NCBI RefSeq assembly: GCF_016765775.1
Contig: NZ_JAESVN010000002.1
Coordinates: forward strand, 372,001 to 436,000
Direction: 5' to 3'
Length of the DNA: 64,000 nt
Origin: Szabonella alba
Lineage (GTDB): Bacteria > Pseudomonadota > Alphaproteobacteria > Rhodobacterales > Rhodobacteraceae
Shown here: positions 1 to 9,410 of the stretch, piece by piece
How positions within the stretch are numbered: the stretch's first letter is position 1
Layout of the letters: every line of letters starts with the position of its first letter
Translations under genes and position numbers: made by a program
Notes under the pieces: generated by a model
The model's database searches: none
Seen by the model: the letters and a program-made list of their open reading frames with translations, nothing else
Told to the model about the DNA's origin: nothing

Positions 1-284
1 GAGTCTTTTTTGCACAGCGATTAATCACAAGCCCAAATCTTGCGCTCTTTTGCGGCATTCCCTGGCGTTTCGGAAGATTGCCATGACAGCCGCCTTGCTG
101 CGATGCGGCACAACGCGTCTTCTGACATGGCAACGGGTGGGAGACCTGTTGAGGAATAGGTGTGCGGTGGCGGCCGACCTGGAAAACCCGCCCCCACCGC
201 ACGGGGTGCAACCAAGGGCTGCCTGCCTGATATAGCCGCTTTTCGTGGCCATGGAAGGACCGGCGCCCGATCAGAGGGCAACAG
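1..284. other. Upstream region of urtA, no gene recognised
   Basis: No convincing coding region was found; short frames on both strands lack ribosome sites and family resemblance. The stretch must hold the urtA promoter, or the leader of an operon starting left of the window. A search for a sigma-54 promoter (GG-N10-GC spacing) gave no match, so nitrogen control, which is common for urea importers, cannot be shown here. A GAGGG ribosome site at about 273-277 precedes the urtA start. Confidence 0.5.
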
Positions 285-1559
285 ATGAACCGGATCACGA
301 AATTCATTGCCGGGGCGGGGCTTGGCATCGCCATGGCCGGAACCGCCACCGCCGAGACGATCAAGGTGGGGGTTCTGCATTCGCTGTCGGGAACGATGGC
401 GATTTCGGAAACCACGCTGAAGGACACGATGGAAATGCTGATCGCCGAGCAGAACGCCGCCGGCGGTCTGCTGGGCCAGCAGCTTGAGGCGGTCGTGGTC
501 GATCCGGCCTCGGACTGGCCGATGTTCGCCGAAAAGGCGCGCGAATTGCTGACCGTGTCGAATGTCGATGTGATCTTCTGCTGCTGGACGAGCGTGAGCC
601 GCAAATCGGTTCTGCCGGTGGTCGAGGAACTGAACGGGCTGGTCTTCTACCCGGTGCAGTATGAGGGTGAGGAAAGCTCGAAAAACGTCTTTTATACCGG
701 CGCCGCGCCGAACCAGCAGGCGATCCCGGCGACGGATTATTTCCTTGAGGAACTGGGCGTCGAGAAGTTCGCGCTGCTGGGCACCGATTACGTCTATCCG
801 CGCACCACGAACAACATTCTGGAAAGCTATCTGAAATCGAAGGGCATCGCGGAAGGCGACATCTTCGTGAACTACACGCCCTTCGGTCATTCCGACTGGT
901 CCAAGATCGTCTCGGACGTCGTGGCGCTGGGCGCGGATGGCAAGAAGGTGGGCGTGATTTCCACCATCAACGGCGATGCCAATATCGGGTTCTACAAGGA
1001 ACTGGCGGCGGCGGGCATTTCCGCCGATGACATTCCGGTTGTCGCCTTTTCGGTCGGCGAGGAGGAGCTGTCCGGCCTCGACACATCGAACCTTGTCGGC
1101 CATCTGGCGGCGTGGAACTACTTCATGTCGGCCGATACCCCGGAAAACACCGAGTTCATCGCGAAATGGAAGGCTTTCGCCGGTGAAAACCGCGTGACCA
1201 ATGACCCGATGGAGGCCCATGTCATCGGCTTCAAGATGTGGGTGCAGGCGGTTGAAAAGGCAGGCTCGACCGATGTCGATGCGGTCCGTGCGGCCATGTA
1301 TGGGCTGGAAGTGCCGAACCTGACCGGCGGCACCGCGACCATGCTGCCGAACCACCACCTGACCAAACCCGTGCTGATCGGTGAGATCCGCGCCGATGGC
1401 CAGTTCGACATCATCAGCCAGACCGAGCCGGTCGCGGGCGATGCCTGGACCGATTTCCTGCCGGAATCGGCGGTGCTTGAGGCCGACTGGCCGGGTCTGG
1501 ACTGCGGGATGTACAACACCGAGACCAAGACCTGCGTGCAGATCAAGTCGAACTACTGA
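285..1559 (+). CDS. urtA: Urea ABC transporter, substrate-binding protein UrtA
   Basis: 424 residues. This is the periplasmic binding protein that delivers urea to the UrtBC permease. The N-terminus is a Sec signal peptide (basic MNRITK, then a hydrophobic stretch, with likely cleavage after TATA-E). The mature protein has the type I periplasmic fold of Leu/Ile/Val-family binders, and it keeps blocks typical of UrtA: HSLSGTMAISE, NVDVIFCCWTSVSRKSVLPVVE, LVFYPVQYEGEE and TDYVYPRTTN. The ATG at 285 follows a GAGGG site. It is first in a five-gene run in the same order as known urt operons. Alternative substrates such as short amides are possible, but the CCWTS and PVQYEG blocks favour urea. Confidence 0.95.
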   Translation: MNRITKFIAGAGLGIAMAGTATAETIKVGVLHSLSGTMAISETTLKDTMEMLIAEQNAAGGLLGQQLEAVVVDPASDWPMFAEKARELLTVSNVDVIFCCWTSVSRKSVLPVVEELNGLVFYPVQYEGEESSKNVFYTGAAPNQQAIPATDYFLEELGVEKFALLGTDYVYPRTTNNILESYLKSKGIAEGDIFVNYTPFGHSDWSKIVSDVVALGADGKKVGVISTINGDANIGFYKELAAAGISADDIPVVAFSVGEEELSGLDTSNLVGHLAAWNYFMSADTPENTEFIAKWKAFAGENRVTNDPMEAHVIGFKMWVQAVEKAGSTDVDAVRAAMYGLEVPNLTGGTATMLPNHHLTKPVLIGEIRADGQFDIISQTEPVAGDAWTDFLPESAVLEADWPGLDCGMYNTETKTCVQIKSNY

Positions 1560-1613
1560 CACTCTGGCCGGGCGGCGGACCATCCGCCGCCCCTCCTTGC
1601 ACCGGGGGCAGGA

Positions 1614-3554
1614 ATGCACAGGATTTTCGTTATCGTTCTGGCGGCCTGCCTGATGGTGCTGCCGGGTCTCGCGCGGGCCGATCTGGCGGCGGTGATCGCC
1701 GAAAATGCCGACAGTATCGCCAAACCCTCGCGCCAGACCATCGCGCCGGTGATCGCCGCACTGGCCGCAACCGAAGATCCCGGGATTGCAGGGTTTCTGG
1801 CCGCCTGGGCGGATCGCGGGCTGGGCCAGCGCAAGGCCGATGGCGCGATCTTCCGCATTGCCGATCAGGGAACGGATTACGCTTTGGCCAATCCGGTGGA
1901 TGGCAGCCCGGCAGGGACCGCGCCGAAATCCGATATTGCCGAGATCCGCCCCAATTCCGGTGTGCGTGGTCTGATCGCCTCGGCGCTGGTCGCCTTTCAA
2001 CTGGACGATCCCGACCCTGCACAGCGCGCGGCTGCACTGGGCGCCATCGCCCGGACCCCCGAGGCCGATCATCTGGCGCCCCTGCGCGCCGCCCTTGATG
2101 ACAGCGATCCGGCCCTTGCCGCGCAGAAATCCCGGCTGGAGCGTCTGTTGACGCTGCGCTTCGATCCCGACAGCGCCGCGCGTGTCGCGGCGATCGAAAG
2201 TTTCGGCACTGATCTGGGGCTGGATCTGCGCGGCGCGCTGAACCCGCTGGTCACCACGCGGCGCGTCGTCTCTGCTGCCCCGCCCGAAGGCGCCAATATC
2301 GCCCGGGAATTGCGGCTGAACCGCGAGATCGCGCCGGATGAGGCCTTTGCCCTGCTGGTTGCCGATGGCAAGGCGCCCGCCCCCCTGACCATCGCCGAAC
2401 AGCGCACGGCCCTGATTGACAATATCGCCAATGGCATGGTTGGCGGCATCCCGGTCCATCAGCTTGACACGCAGGCCGCCCGCGACCGCGCCTATACCGC
2501 GCTGGAACAGGCCGGGGCCGTCCCCGTCGCCGCCACCAGCGACGAGATCGCCGTGACCGTGGCCGGGTTCCGCTATTTCGACCTTTATGCCGAACCCGAT
2601 GCCGCCGTGACCGATGCTGCCGAGGCCGCATTGCAGGCCATCGCTGTGACGGTCGGGGCGATGACGGCCTTCGATCTGGGGCTGGATGCGCTGTCTCTGG
2701 CCTCGATCTTTTTTCTGGCGGCCATCGGGCTGGCGCTGACCTTCGGGGTGATGCGCGTCATCAATATGGCGCATGGCGAATTCATCATGATGGGCGCCTA
2801 TACCGGCTATTGCGTGCAGCTGCTGATCCCCGATTACACCATCTCGATCCTTGTCGCCCTGCCGCTGGCCTTTGCCGTGACCTTCGCTGCCGGGGTGGCG
2901 ATGGAACGGCTGGTGATCCGCCATCTTTACAAGCGCCCGCTGGAAACCCTGCTGGCAACCTTCGGCATCTCCATCGCGCTGCAGCAACTGGCCAAGAACA
3001 TCTTCGGCACGCAGGCCCGCCCCCTGACCGCGCCTGGCTGGCTGGACGGGGCATGGGCGCTGAATGACGTGGTCTCGATCAGTTATATCCGCATCGCGAT
3101 CTTCGTCATGGCGCTGGTGCTGCTGGCGGTGTTCCTGTTCATCATGAAGCGCACAAGGCTGGGGCTGGAGGTGCGGGCGGTGACGCAGAACCCGTCGATG
3201 GCCGCCTCGATGGGCATCAATCCCGACCGCATCAACATGATGACCTTCGGCCTTGGTTCCGGCATTGCCGGGCTGGCAGGCGTTGCCATCGGGCTGTTCG
3301 CCAAGGTCACTTCGGAACTGGGCAATGATTACATCGTGCAAAGCTTCATGACCGTGGTGGTCGGCGGTGTCGGTAATATCTGGGGTACGCTGGCCGGGGC
3401 CGCGCTGATCGGCGGGCTGCAAAAGGGCATCGAATGGCTGAACCCGGCCAATACGCTGGCCGCGCAGACATGGATGATCCTGTTCATCATCATCTTCATC
3501 CAGTTCCGCCCGCGGGGCATCATCGCCCTGAAGGGCCGCGCGGCAGGAGACTGA
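1614..3554 (+). CDS. urtB: Urea ABC transporter, permease UrtB
   Basis: 646 residues, longer than a plain LivH-type permease. The N-terminus is a signal peptide (MHRIFVIVLAACLMVLPGLARA), followed by about 330 residues of an alpha-rich, probably periplasmic domain with helical repeats. From about residue 345 comes the LivH-like membrane domain, with the conserved INMAHGEFIMMGAYTGY block and a C-terminal GLQKGIEWLNP segment. The large exported N-terminal extension is usual for alphaproteobacterial UrtB and is not seen in LivH. The start ATG at 1614 follows a GCAGGA site. It lies 54 nt after urtA and 1 nt before urtC, consistent with one transcript. Confidence 0.94.
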   Translation: MHRIFVIVLAACLMVLPGLARADLAAVIAENADSIAKPSRQTIAPVIAALAATEDPGIAGFLAAWADRGLGQRKADGAIFRIADQGTDYALANPVDGSPAGTAPKSDIAEIRPNSGVRGLIASALVAFQLDDPDPAQRAAALGAIARTPEADHLAPLRAALDDSDPALAAQKSRLERLLTLRFDPDSAARVAAIESFGTDLGLDLRGALNPLVTTRRVVSAAPPEGANIARELRLNREIAPDEAFALLVADGKAPAPLTIAEQRTALIDNIANGMVGGIPVHQLDTQAARDRAYTALEQAGAVPVAATSDEIAVTVAGFRYFDLYAEPDAAVTDAAEAALQAIAVTVGAMTAFDLGLDALSLASIFFLAAIGLALTFGVMRVINMAHGEFIMMGAYTGYCVQLLIPDYTISILVALPLAFAVTFAAGVAMERLVIRHLYKRPLETLLATFGISIALQQLAKNIFGTQARPLTAPGWLDGAWALNDVVSISYIRIAIFVMALVLLAVFLFIMKRTRLGLEVRAVTQNPSMAASMGINPDRINMMTFGLGSGIAGLAGVAIGLFAKVTSELGNDYIVQSFMTVVVGGVGNIWGTLAGAALIGGLQKGIEWLNPANTLAAQTWMILFIIIFIQFRPRGIIALKGRAAGD

Positions 3555-3555
3555 C

Positions 3556-4788
3556 ATGACCCGTTCATTCCTTGCGAAAAACCCGTCCGTGCTGGCCTTT
3601 CTGGCGATCCTTGCGCTGTTCACGCTGGTCGTGACCGTGCTGGCCGAGGGCTCGGGCAGCGGCGTCATCTCCACATCTTTCGTCAAGACGCTGGGCAAGA
3701 CGCTTTGCCTGTGCCTGATTGCCCTCGCGATGGATCTGGTCTGGGGCTATGCGGGGGTGCTGAGCCTTGGGCATTTCGCGTTTTTCGCGCTCGGCGGTTA
3801 CATGATCGGCATGTGGCTGATGTATGCCCGGACCGAAGACATCGTCATCCAGTCGCTGTCCGGTTCCGAACTGCCCCCCACGGCCGAAGAGATCGCGGCG
3901 GGCATCGGCAACCAGATCTTCGGCGTGGTCGGTGGGTCCGAGATCCCGGCGATCTGGCATTTCGCGGGCTCGCTTCCGGCGCAACTGGCGCTGGTCGTGC
4001 TGGTGCCGGGTCTGCTGGCGGCGCTGTTCGGCTGGCTGGCCTTCCGCAGCCGCGTCACCGGAGTTTACCTTTCGATCCTGACACAGGCGATGACGCTGGC
4101 CCTTGCCCTCTATCTTTTCCAGAATGACAGCGGGTTGCGCGGCAATAACGGGCTTTCGGGGTTGCAGAACATTCCCGGCCTCGGGCAGGTCTCGCAATCG
4201 GTTTTGTCGATCTGGTTCTTCTGGGCTTCGGCGGCGGCCCTTGGCATGGCCTATCTGCTGGCGGCATGGATCGTTTCGGGCAAGTTCGGATCGGCCCTGC
4301 GCGCGATCCGCGATGATGAGGCGCGGGTGCGTTTCCTTGGCTATTCGGTCGAAAGCTACAAGCTGTTCATCTTCACCCTGACGGCGGTGATCGCGGCCAT
4401 TGCGGGCGCGCTTTATTATCCGCAGGCGGGCATCATCAACCCAGCCGAACTGGCCCCCATCGCCTCGATCTATCTGGCGGTCTGGGTCGCCATCGGCGGG
4501 CGCGGACGGCTTTACGGCGCGGTGATCGGCGCGGCTTTCGTGTCGCTTCTGTCCTCATGGTTCACCGGCGGGCGCGCGCCCGACATTCCGCTGGGCTTTT
4601 ACACGATCAAATGGGTGGACTGGTGGTCCATCGCCCTGGGTCTGTCCTTCGTGCTGGTCACGCTGTTTGCGCCCAAGGGCATCGGCGGGCTGTTCGATCT
4701 GGTGCAGGGCCGCCTTGCGCCCGCCCGGGGCGGGGCGGATCTGGGGCCGGATGACGGTTCCCTTCAGGAACGGGAGGCGCTGAAATGA
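3556..4788 (+). CDS. urtC: Urea ABC transporter, permease UrtC
   Basis: 410 residues. Second (LivM-like) membrane subunit, pairing with UrtB. It is rich in hydrophobic spans and carries the GYAGVLSLGHFAFFALGGYMIGMW block and the FRSRVTGVYLSILTQAMTLAL block characteristic of UrtC/LivM. Residues about 80-120 form a hydrophilic insertion between spans, also typical of UrtC. Its ATG begins directly after the urtB stop and its stop overlaps the urtD start (ATGA), so translation is probably coupled. Confidence 0.95.
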   Translation: MTRSFLAKNPSVLAFLAILALFTLVVTVLAEGSGSGVISTSFVKTLGKTLCLCLIALAMDLVWGYAGVLSLGHFAFFALGGYMIGMWLMYARTEDIVIQSLSGSELPPTAEEIAAGIGNQIFGVVGGSEIPAIWHFAGSLPAQLALVVLVPGLLAALFGWLAFRSRVTGVYLSILTQAMTLALALYLFQNDSGLRGNNGLSGLQNIPGLGQVSQSVLSIWFFWASAAALGMAYLLAAWIVSGKFGSALRAIRDDEARVRFLGYSVESYKLFIFTLTAVIAAIAGALYYPQAGIINPAELAPIASIYLAVWVAIGGRGRLYGAVIGAAFVSLLSSWFTGGRAPDIPLGFYTIKWVDWWSIALGLSFVLVTLFAPKGIGGLFDLVQGRLAPARGGADLGPDDGSLQEREALK

Positions 4789-5525
4789 GCACATTGCTGG
4801 AAGTTTCGGGCATTTCCGTCACCTTTGACGGGTTCCGTGCGATCAATAACCTGTCCTTTCAGATCGGCCCGGCGGAACTGCGCGCCATCATCGGACCCAA
4901 CGGCGCGGGCAAGACGACCTTCATGGATATCGTCACCGGCAAGACCCGCCCCGATGAGGGCCGCGTGATCTGGGGTGAACGCTCCATCTCGCTGCTGAAA
5001 CTGTCCGAGGCGCAGATCGCCCGCGCCGGCATCGGGCGGAAATTCCAGCGCCCGACGGTGTTTGAGGATCAAAGCGTGACCGAAAACCTGCTGCTGGCAC
5101 TCAAGGCCAGCCGCAACCCGCTGGCCGCCTTGCTGTGGAAACCGAAAGCCGCCGATATGGACCGGGTTCAGGCGCTGGCAACGCAGGTCGGTCTGCTTGA
5201 TGCCCTGCCGCGCAAGGCCGGTGAACTGAGCCACGGACAAAAGCAATGGCTGGAAATCGGGATGTTGCTGGCGCAGGAGCCGCGCCTTCTGCTGGTCGAT
5301 GAACCCGCCGCCGGAATGACGCTGGCCGAACGCGAACAGACCACCGCGCTGCTGGTCGATCTGGCAAAAACCCGTGCGGTGGTCGTCGTCGAACATGACA
5401 TGGAGTTTGTGCGCCGCCTGAACTGCCGCGTCACGGTGCTGCATGAAGGCGCGGTTCTGGCCGAGGGCAGTCTGGACCATGTGACGAAAAATCAGGACGT
5501 CATCGACGTCTATCTGGGGCGCTGA
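4785..5525 (+). CDS. urtD: Urea ABC transporter, ATPase UrtD
   Basis: 246 residues. One of the two nucleotide-binding subunits (LivG-like). It has Walker A GPNGAGKTT, a degenerate signature ELSHGQKQWLEIG (SHGQ in place of SGGQ, the normal state in UrtD), Walker B LLLVDEP, and the switch histidine in VVVVEHDMEFV. It overlaps urtC by 4 nt. A 90-nt gap with a GC-rich repeat hairpin separates it from urtE, the only sizeable gap after urtB in this operon. Confidence 0.95.
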   Translation: MSTLLEVSGISVTFDGFRAINNLSFQIGPAELRAIIGPNGAGKTTFMDIVTGKTRPDEGRVIWGERSISLLKLSEAQIARAGIGRKFQRPTVFEDQSVTENLLLALKASRNPLAALLWKPKAADMDRVQALATQVGLLDALPRKAGELSHGQKQWLEIGMLLAQEPRLLLVDEPAAGMTLAEREQTTALLVDLAKTRAVVVVEHDMEFVRRLNCRVTVLHEGAVLAEGSLDHVTKNQDVIDVYLGR

Positions 5526-5540
5526 AGCCGTGTCTTACCC

Positions 5541-5590
5541 CTTTCATCCTGGCACAAATACCTCGGGGGTGCGGGGGCTGGCCCCCGCCC
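5541..5590 (+). repeat. Intergenic repeat, copy 1 (CAAATACCTCGGGGG core plus hairpin)
   Basis: Between urtD and urtE. It starts with a CTTTCATCC-like lead, then ACAAATACCTCGGGGG, then an almost perfect GC hairpin GCGGGGGC-TG-GCCCCCGC (5571-5588). The same architecture recurs at 9349-9404 and 27223-27297. Within the operon it could weaken read-through or set the UrtD:UrtE ratio. The family is assigned by eye. Confidence 0.6.
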
Positions 5591-5615
5591 TGTCCCGCAA
5601 CCCAAGGGCCGCAGC

Positions 5616-6311
5616 ATGATCCGCACCGAGAACCTGACCCTGCATTACGGCGGCGCGCAGATCCTGCATGGCATCACGATGGAGGCCCGCGCCGGTGAGG
5701 TGACCTGCATCATGGGCACCAATGGCGTCGGCAAGACCTCGCTTCTCAAGGCGCTGGCGGGCACGCATCCGCGGTCGGGCGGCGCGGTTGAGATGGGCGG
5801 TGAACGGTTGGGAAAACTGCCACCGCAGGCCATGGCGCGGCGGGGGCTGGCCAATGTGCCGCAGGGGCGGATGATCTTTCCCCTGCTGACGGTGACCGAG
5901 AATCTGGAAACCGGATTTGCGGTGCTGCCCCGCAAGGATCACCGCATTCCGGCGGAAATCTATGACCTGTTCCCGGTGCTCAAGGACATGGCGCATCGGC
6001 GCGGGGGCGATCTGTCGGGCGGGCAGCAACAGCAGCTTGCCATTGCCCGCGCCATGATCATGCGCCCCCGCGTTTTGTTGCTGGATGAACCGACTGAGGG
6101 GATTCAGCCCAATATCATCCAGCAGATCGGCCGGGTGATCGAACATCTGCGCAGCCGGGGTGATATGGCGATCATTCTGGTCGAGCAGTATTTCGAATTC
6201 GCCTATGGTCTGGGCGACCGGTTCTATGTGCTCAAACGCGGCACGGTCGCGATGGAGGGGACCAAGGCCGAACTGGGCTATGACACGCTGCGCGCCACGG
6301 TTTCGGTGTAG
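5616..6311 (+). CDS. urtE: Urea ABC transporter, ATPase UrtE
   Basis: 231 residues. Second nucleotide-binding subunit (LivF-like), energising urea uptake with UrtD. It has Walker A MGTNGVGKTS, signature DLSGGQQQQLAIAR, Walker B VLLLDEPTEGIQPNII and the H-loop-equivalent region in ILVEQYFEFAYGL. The GIQPNI block is typical of UrtE. It is the last gene of the importer. The next gene downstream is an ArsR regulator, not urease, so the urease genes must be left of the window or elsewhere. Confidence 0.95.
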   Translation: MIRTENLTLHYGGAQILHGITMEARAGEVTCIMGTNGVGKTSLLKALAGTHPRSGGAVEMGGERLGKLPPQAMARRGLANVPQGRMIFPLLTVTENLETGFAVLPRKDHRIPAEIYDLFPVLKDMAHRRGGDLSGGQQQQLAIARAMIMRPRVLLLDEPTEGIQPNIIQQIGRVIEHLRSRGDMAIILVEQYFEFAYGLGDRFYVLKRGTVAMEGTKAELGYDTLRATVSV

Positions 6312-6414
6312 CGGGCTGCTGATATCATCCTTGCGACCCTTGGTGACACAGGCAGAACAGGGGAACCTTCCCGGGTCTTTCCATGGCCGGGGCCATGCGG
6401 CACGGTTTCCTCTT

Positions 6415-6446
6415 GCCGTCCGGTGGCCCCATGGCCGCCGGACGGC
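6415..6446. terminator. Strong hairpin after urtE, possible terminator
   Basis: GCCGTCCGGTGGCC (6415-6428) pairs with GGCCGCCGGACGGC (6433-6446), with one G-T mismatch and a 4-base CCAT loop. There is no T tract after it, so it is at best a non-canonical terminator of the urt operon. It lies 103 nt past the urtE stop. Confidence 0.45.
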
Positions 6447-6600
6447 GCCCGGCGGCCCTCAAGGCTGGGCGCTTCGCCCCCGCCCGAAGCAATCGCAACC
6501 GCGGCGCAAAACGAAATGATTTCCCTCTCGTCGCGGCCTTTCGGTAAAACTTAGCCAATCAGCGAAGTTTTTTCTTGCGTGACTTCGGTCCGCGTGATTA

Positions 6601-6618
6601 CTTAGCCATATGGCTAAG
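6601..6618. promoter_or_regulatory. 18-bp palindrome over the arsR start codon, predicted autoregulatory operator
   Basis: CTTAGCCATATGGCTAAG is a perfect inverted repeat whose centre holds the ATG of the ArsR-family gene (start 6610). A matching half (TTAGCCA) lies upstream at 6551-6557. ArsR-family proteins bind such AT-centred dyads. Binding here would block the ribosome-binding and start region's transcription, giving tight autorepression of the three-gene run. The palindrome is seen directly; its role is inferred. Confidence 0.7.
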
Positions 6619-6957
6619 CATGATCCCGATCTGTCGCTTCTGTTCCACGCCCTGTCCGATCCGACACGGCGCGCGATCCTGACCCGTCTTGCAGGCGGGC
6701 CTGCGGCGGTGACGGATCTGGCCGCGCCGACCGGGCTGCGCCTGCCGACGGTGATGCGGCATCTTGCGGTGCTGGAGGAGGCCGGGCTGATCGCCAGTGC
6801 GAAAGAGGGGCGCGTGCGCTCCTGCGCCATTGTGCCCGAGGCGCTGGCCCCGGTGCATGGCTGGCTGGATGACCAGCGCGCGCTTTGGGAAGGCAGGTTG
6901 GACCGGCTGGATGACTATGTAATGCGATTGATGAAGGAAACCGGACATGATGACTGA
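6610..6957 (+). CDS. ArsR-family winged-helix transcriptional regulator
   Basis: 115 residues, the usual length. The N-terminal block LSLLFHALSDPTRRAILTRLA and the recognition helix region LRLPTVMRHLAVLEEAGLI are those of ArsR/SmtB winged-helix repressors. No paired-cysteine metal site of the ELCVC type is present; the only cysteine is in RSCAIVPEAL, so metal sensing is unlikely. It belongs to the subgroup that sits upstream of AHSA1/SRPBCC proteins, and its stop overlaps the next gene by 11 nt. Its start codon lies inside an 18-bp palindrome, pointing to autoregulation. The ligand is unknown. Confidence 0.88.
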   Translation: MAKHDPDLSLLFHALSDPTRRAILTRLAGGPAAVTDLAAPTGLRLPTVMRHLAVLEEAGLIASAKEGRVRSCAIVPEALAPVHGWLDDQRALWEGRLDRLDDYVMRLMKETGHDD

Positions 6958-7423
6958 TCTTGACCCGCAGACCGACCTGAGTTTCACCCGCGTTCTGGCC
7001 GCGCCCCGGGCGCTGATCTGGGACTGCTGGACCAACCCAAGGCATATCCCGCATTTCTTCATTCCCGCCCCCCATAAGGTGACGGCGGTGGAGATCGACC
7101 TGCGGGTGGGCGGACGCTTCAACACCGTTTTTGATGTCGATGGCAACGCGATGGACAACAAGGGCGTGTATCTTGAGGTCGTTCCGCAGGAGAAGCTCGT
7201 CTTCACCGATGCCTATACCGAAGGCTGGAAACCCGCGCCCGAACCCTTCATGACCGCGATCCTGCTGCTGGCCGATGCGCCGGGGGGCGGCACCTCCTAT
7301 ACCGCGATTGCCCGGCATCGCAGCCCGGAAACCCGAAAGGCGCATGAAGACATGGGCTTCTTCGATGGCTGGGGCATGGTTGCGACCCAGCTTGAGACCT
7401 ATGCGAAAGGTCTGGCGGGATGA
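6947..7423 (+). CDS. SRPBCC (AHSA1-like) domain protein
   Basis: 158 residues forming one START-like hydrophobic-cavity domain of the AHSA1/YndB group. Family features are the opening FTRVLAAPRALIWDCWTNPRHIPHFF, the VEIDLRVGGRFNTVFD strand pair and the C-terminal HEDMGFFDGWGMVATQLETYA helix. Members bind small hydrophobic ligands, and the actual ligand is not predictable. It overlaps both neighbours (11 nt and 4 nt), indicating coupled translation with the regulator and the second SRPBCC protein. A second in-frame ATG follows immediately at 6950. Confidence 0.85.
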   Translation: MMTDLDPQTDLSFTRVLAAPRALIWDCWTNPRHIPHFFIPAPHKVTAVEIDLRVGGRFNTVFDVDGNAMDNKGVYLEVVPQEKLVFTDAYTEGWKPAPEPFMTAILLLADAPGGGTSYTAIARHRSPETRKAHEDMGFFDGWGMVATQLETYAKGLAG

Positions 7424-8307
7424 CCGGACATTTCGCGACCCTGCAATTCGAACGGCAGATCTCCGCGCCGGTCGAAACCCTGTGGCAGGCCTGGACCGCG
7501 CCTGCCGCCCGCGCCGTCTGGGCCGCGCCCACGCCCGAGGTGACGGTTGATATCCTGAGTTCGGAAACCGGCCCGGGCGGGCGGGAAGTGTCGCTGTGCA
7601 GGGTGGCGGGACAGCCTGATTTCCGCTGTGAAACCGGCTGGATGGAATGGTTGCCGGGACGGCGCAGCGTCAATCATGAACTTGTGACCCGCGACGGACA
7701 GGCGCTGTCCTCGGCGCTGGTCACGGCGGATTTCGCCCCACAGGGCAGCGGCAGCCATCTGGCGGTGACGGTGCAGCTTTCGGCGGATGTCGCGGGTGAC
7801 GGCCCGGATATGGCGGCAGGCTATCGTCAGGGCTTTGCTGCCGGTCTGGACAATCTGGCGGGTGTGGCGGCGCGGACCATGGTGCTGCATCGCCGGATCA
7901 ACGCGCCGCGCGCGCTGGTCTGGGGGGCATGGACCAACCCCGAAACCCTGCCGCAATGGTGGGGGCCTGAGGGGTTTTCCTGCCGCACCGACCGCATTGA
8001 CCTGCGCACGGGTGGTGAATGGCTGTTCGATATGATCGGCCCGGATGGCACGGTCTTTCCGAACCATCACCGGTATCATGAGATCCGCGCCGAGGACCGC
8101 ATCCGCTATGGCCTGCTGGCGGGGGAGAATGGCCCGAAACATGCCGATGCCTGGGTCAGTTTCGACGAAGCCGGGGGCGGCACCGATGTGACCCTTGGCA
8201 TGGTCTTCACGACCGAGGCCGAATACCGGACCGCCAAGGGCTTCGGTGCCGAGGCGCTGGGGCTTCAGACTCTTGGCAAACTGGCGCGGTTCGTCGGCAA
8301 GGACTGA
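7420..8307 (+). CDS. Tandem two-domain SRPBCC (AHSA1-like) protein
   Basis: 295 residues, about twice the family length. Residues 1-140 form a divergent SRPBCC domain (LQFERQISAPVETLWQAWT). Residues about 150-295 form a second, more typical one (MVLHRRINAPRALVWGAWT, then QWWGPEGFSC and LRTGGEWLFDMIGPDG). The duplication within one chain, next to a single-domain paralogue, suggests gene duplication and fusion in this cassette. It starts with an ATGA overlap. Function unknown; ligand binding or sequestration is the family expectation. Confidence 0.82.
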   Translation: MTGHFATLQFERQISAPVETLWQAWTAPAARAVWAAPTPEVTVDILSSETGPGGREVSLCRVAGQPDFRCETGWMEWLPGRRSVNHELVTRDGQALSSALVTADFAPQGSGSHLAVTVQLSADVAGDGPDMAAGYRQGFAAGLDNLAGVAARTMVLHRRINAPRALVWGAWTNPETLPQWWGPEGFSCRTDRIDLRTGGEWLFDMIGPDGTVFPNHHRYHEIRAEDRIRYGLLAGENGPKHADAWVSFDEAGGGTDVTLGMVFTTEAEYRTAKGFGAEALGLQTLGKLARFVGKD

Positions 8308-8324
8308 AGCCCGCTGCGACAGGC

Positions 8325-8351
8325 CCCCGCCCGGGCAATTTGCGGGCGGGG
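8325..8351. terminator. Hairpin between convergent genes
   Basis: CCCCGCCCG (8325-8333) and CGGGCGGGG (8343-8351) form a perfect 9-bp stem with a 9-base loop, placed exactly between the convergent SRPBCC gene and nrdF. There is no T tract on either side, so efficiency is uncertain; it could serve both strands. Confidence 0.5.
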
Positions 8352-8361
8352 TCTGGCAGGA

Positions 8362-9404
<1,043 letters not shown>

Positions 9405-9410
9405 GCGCGG

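Noticed and set aside
50-284. Possible sigma-54 promoter or short ORFs before urtA
   Set aside because: GG/GC spacing of candidate -24/-12 boxes is wrong, and short frames lack ribosome sites.
21-3698. A very long open frame (over 1,200 codons) on the minus strand opposite urtABC
   Set aside because: It is antisense to three clear urea transporter genes, has His/Gln/Arg-rich composition typical of the antisense of GC-rich genes, and no family resemblance.
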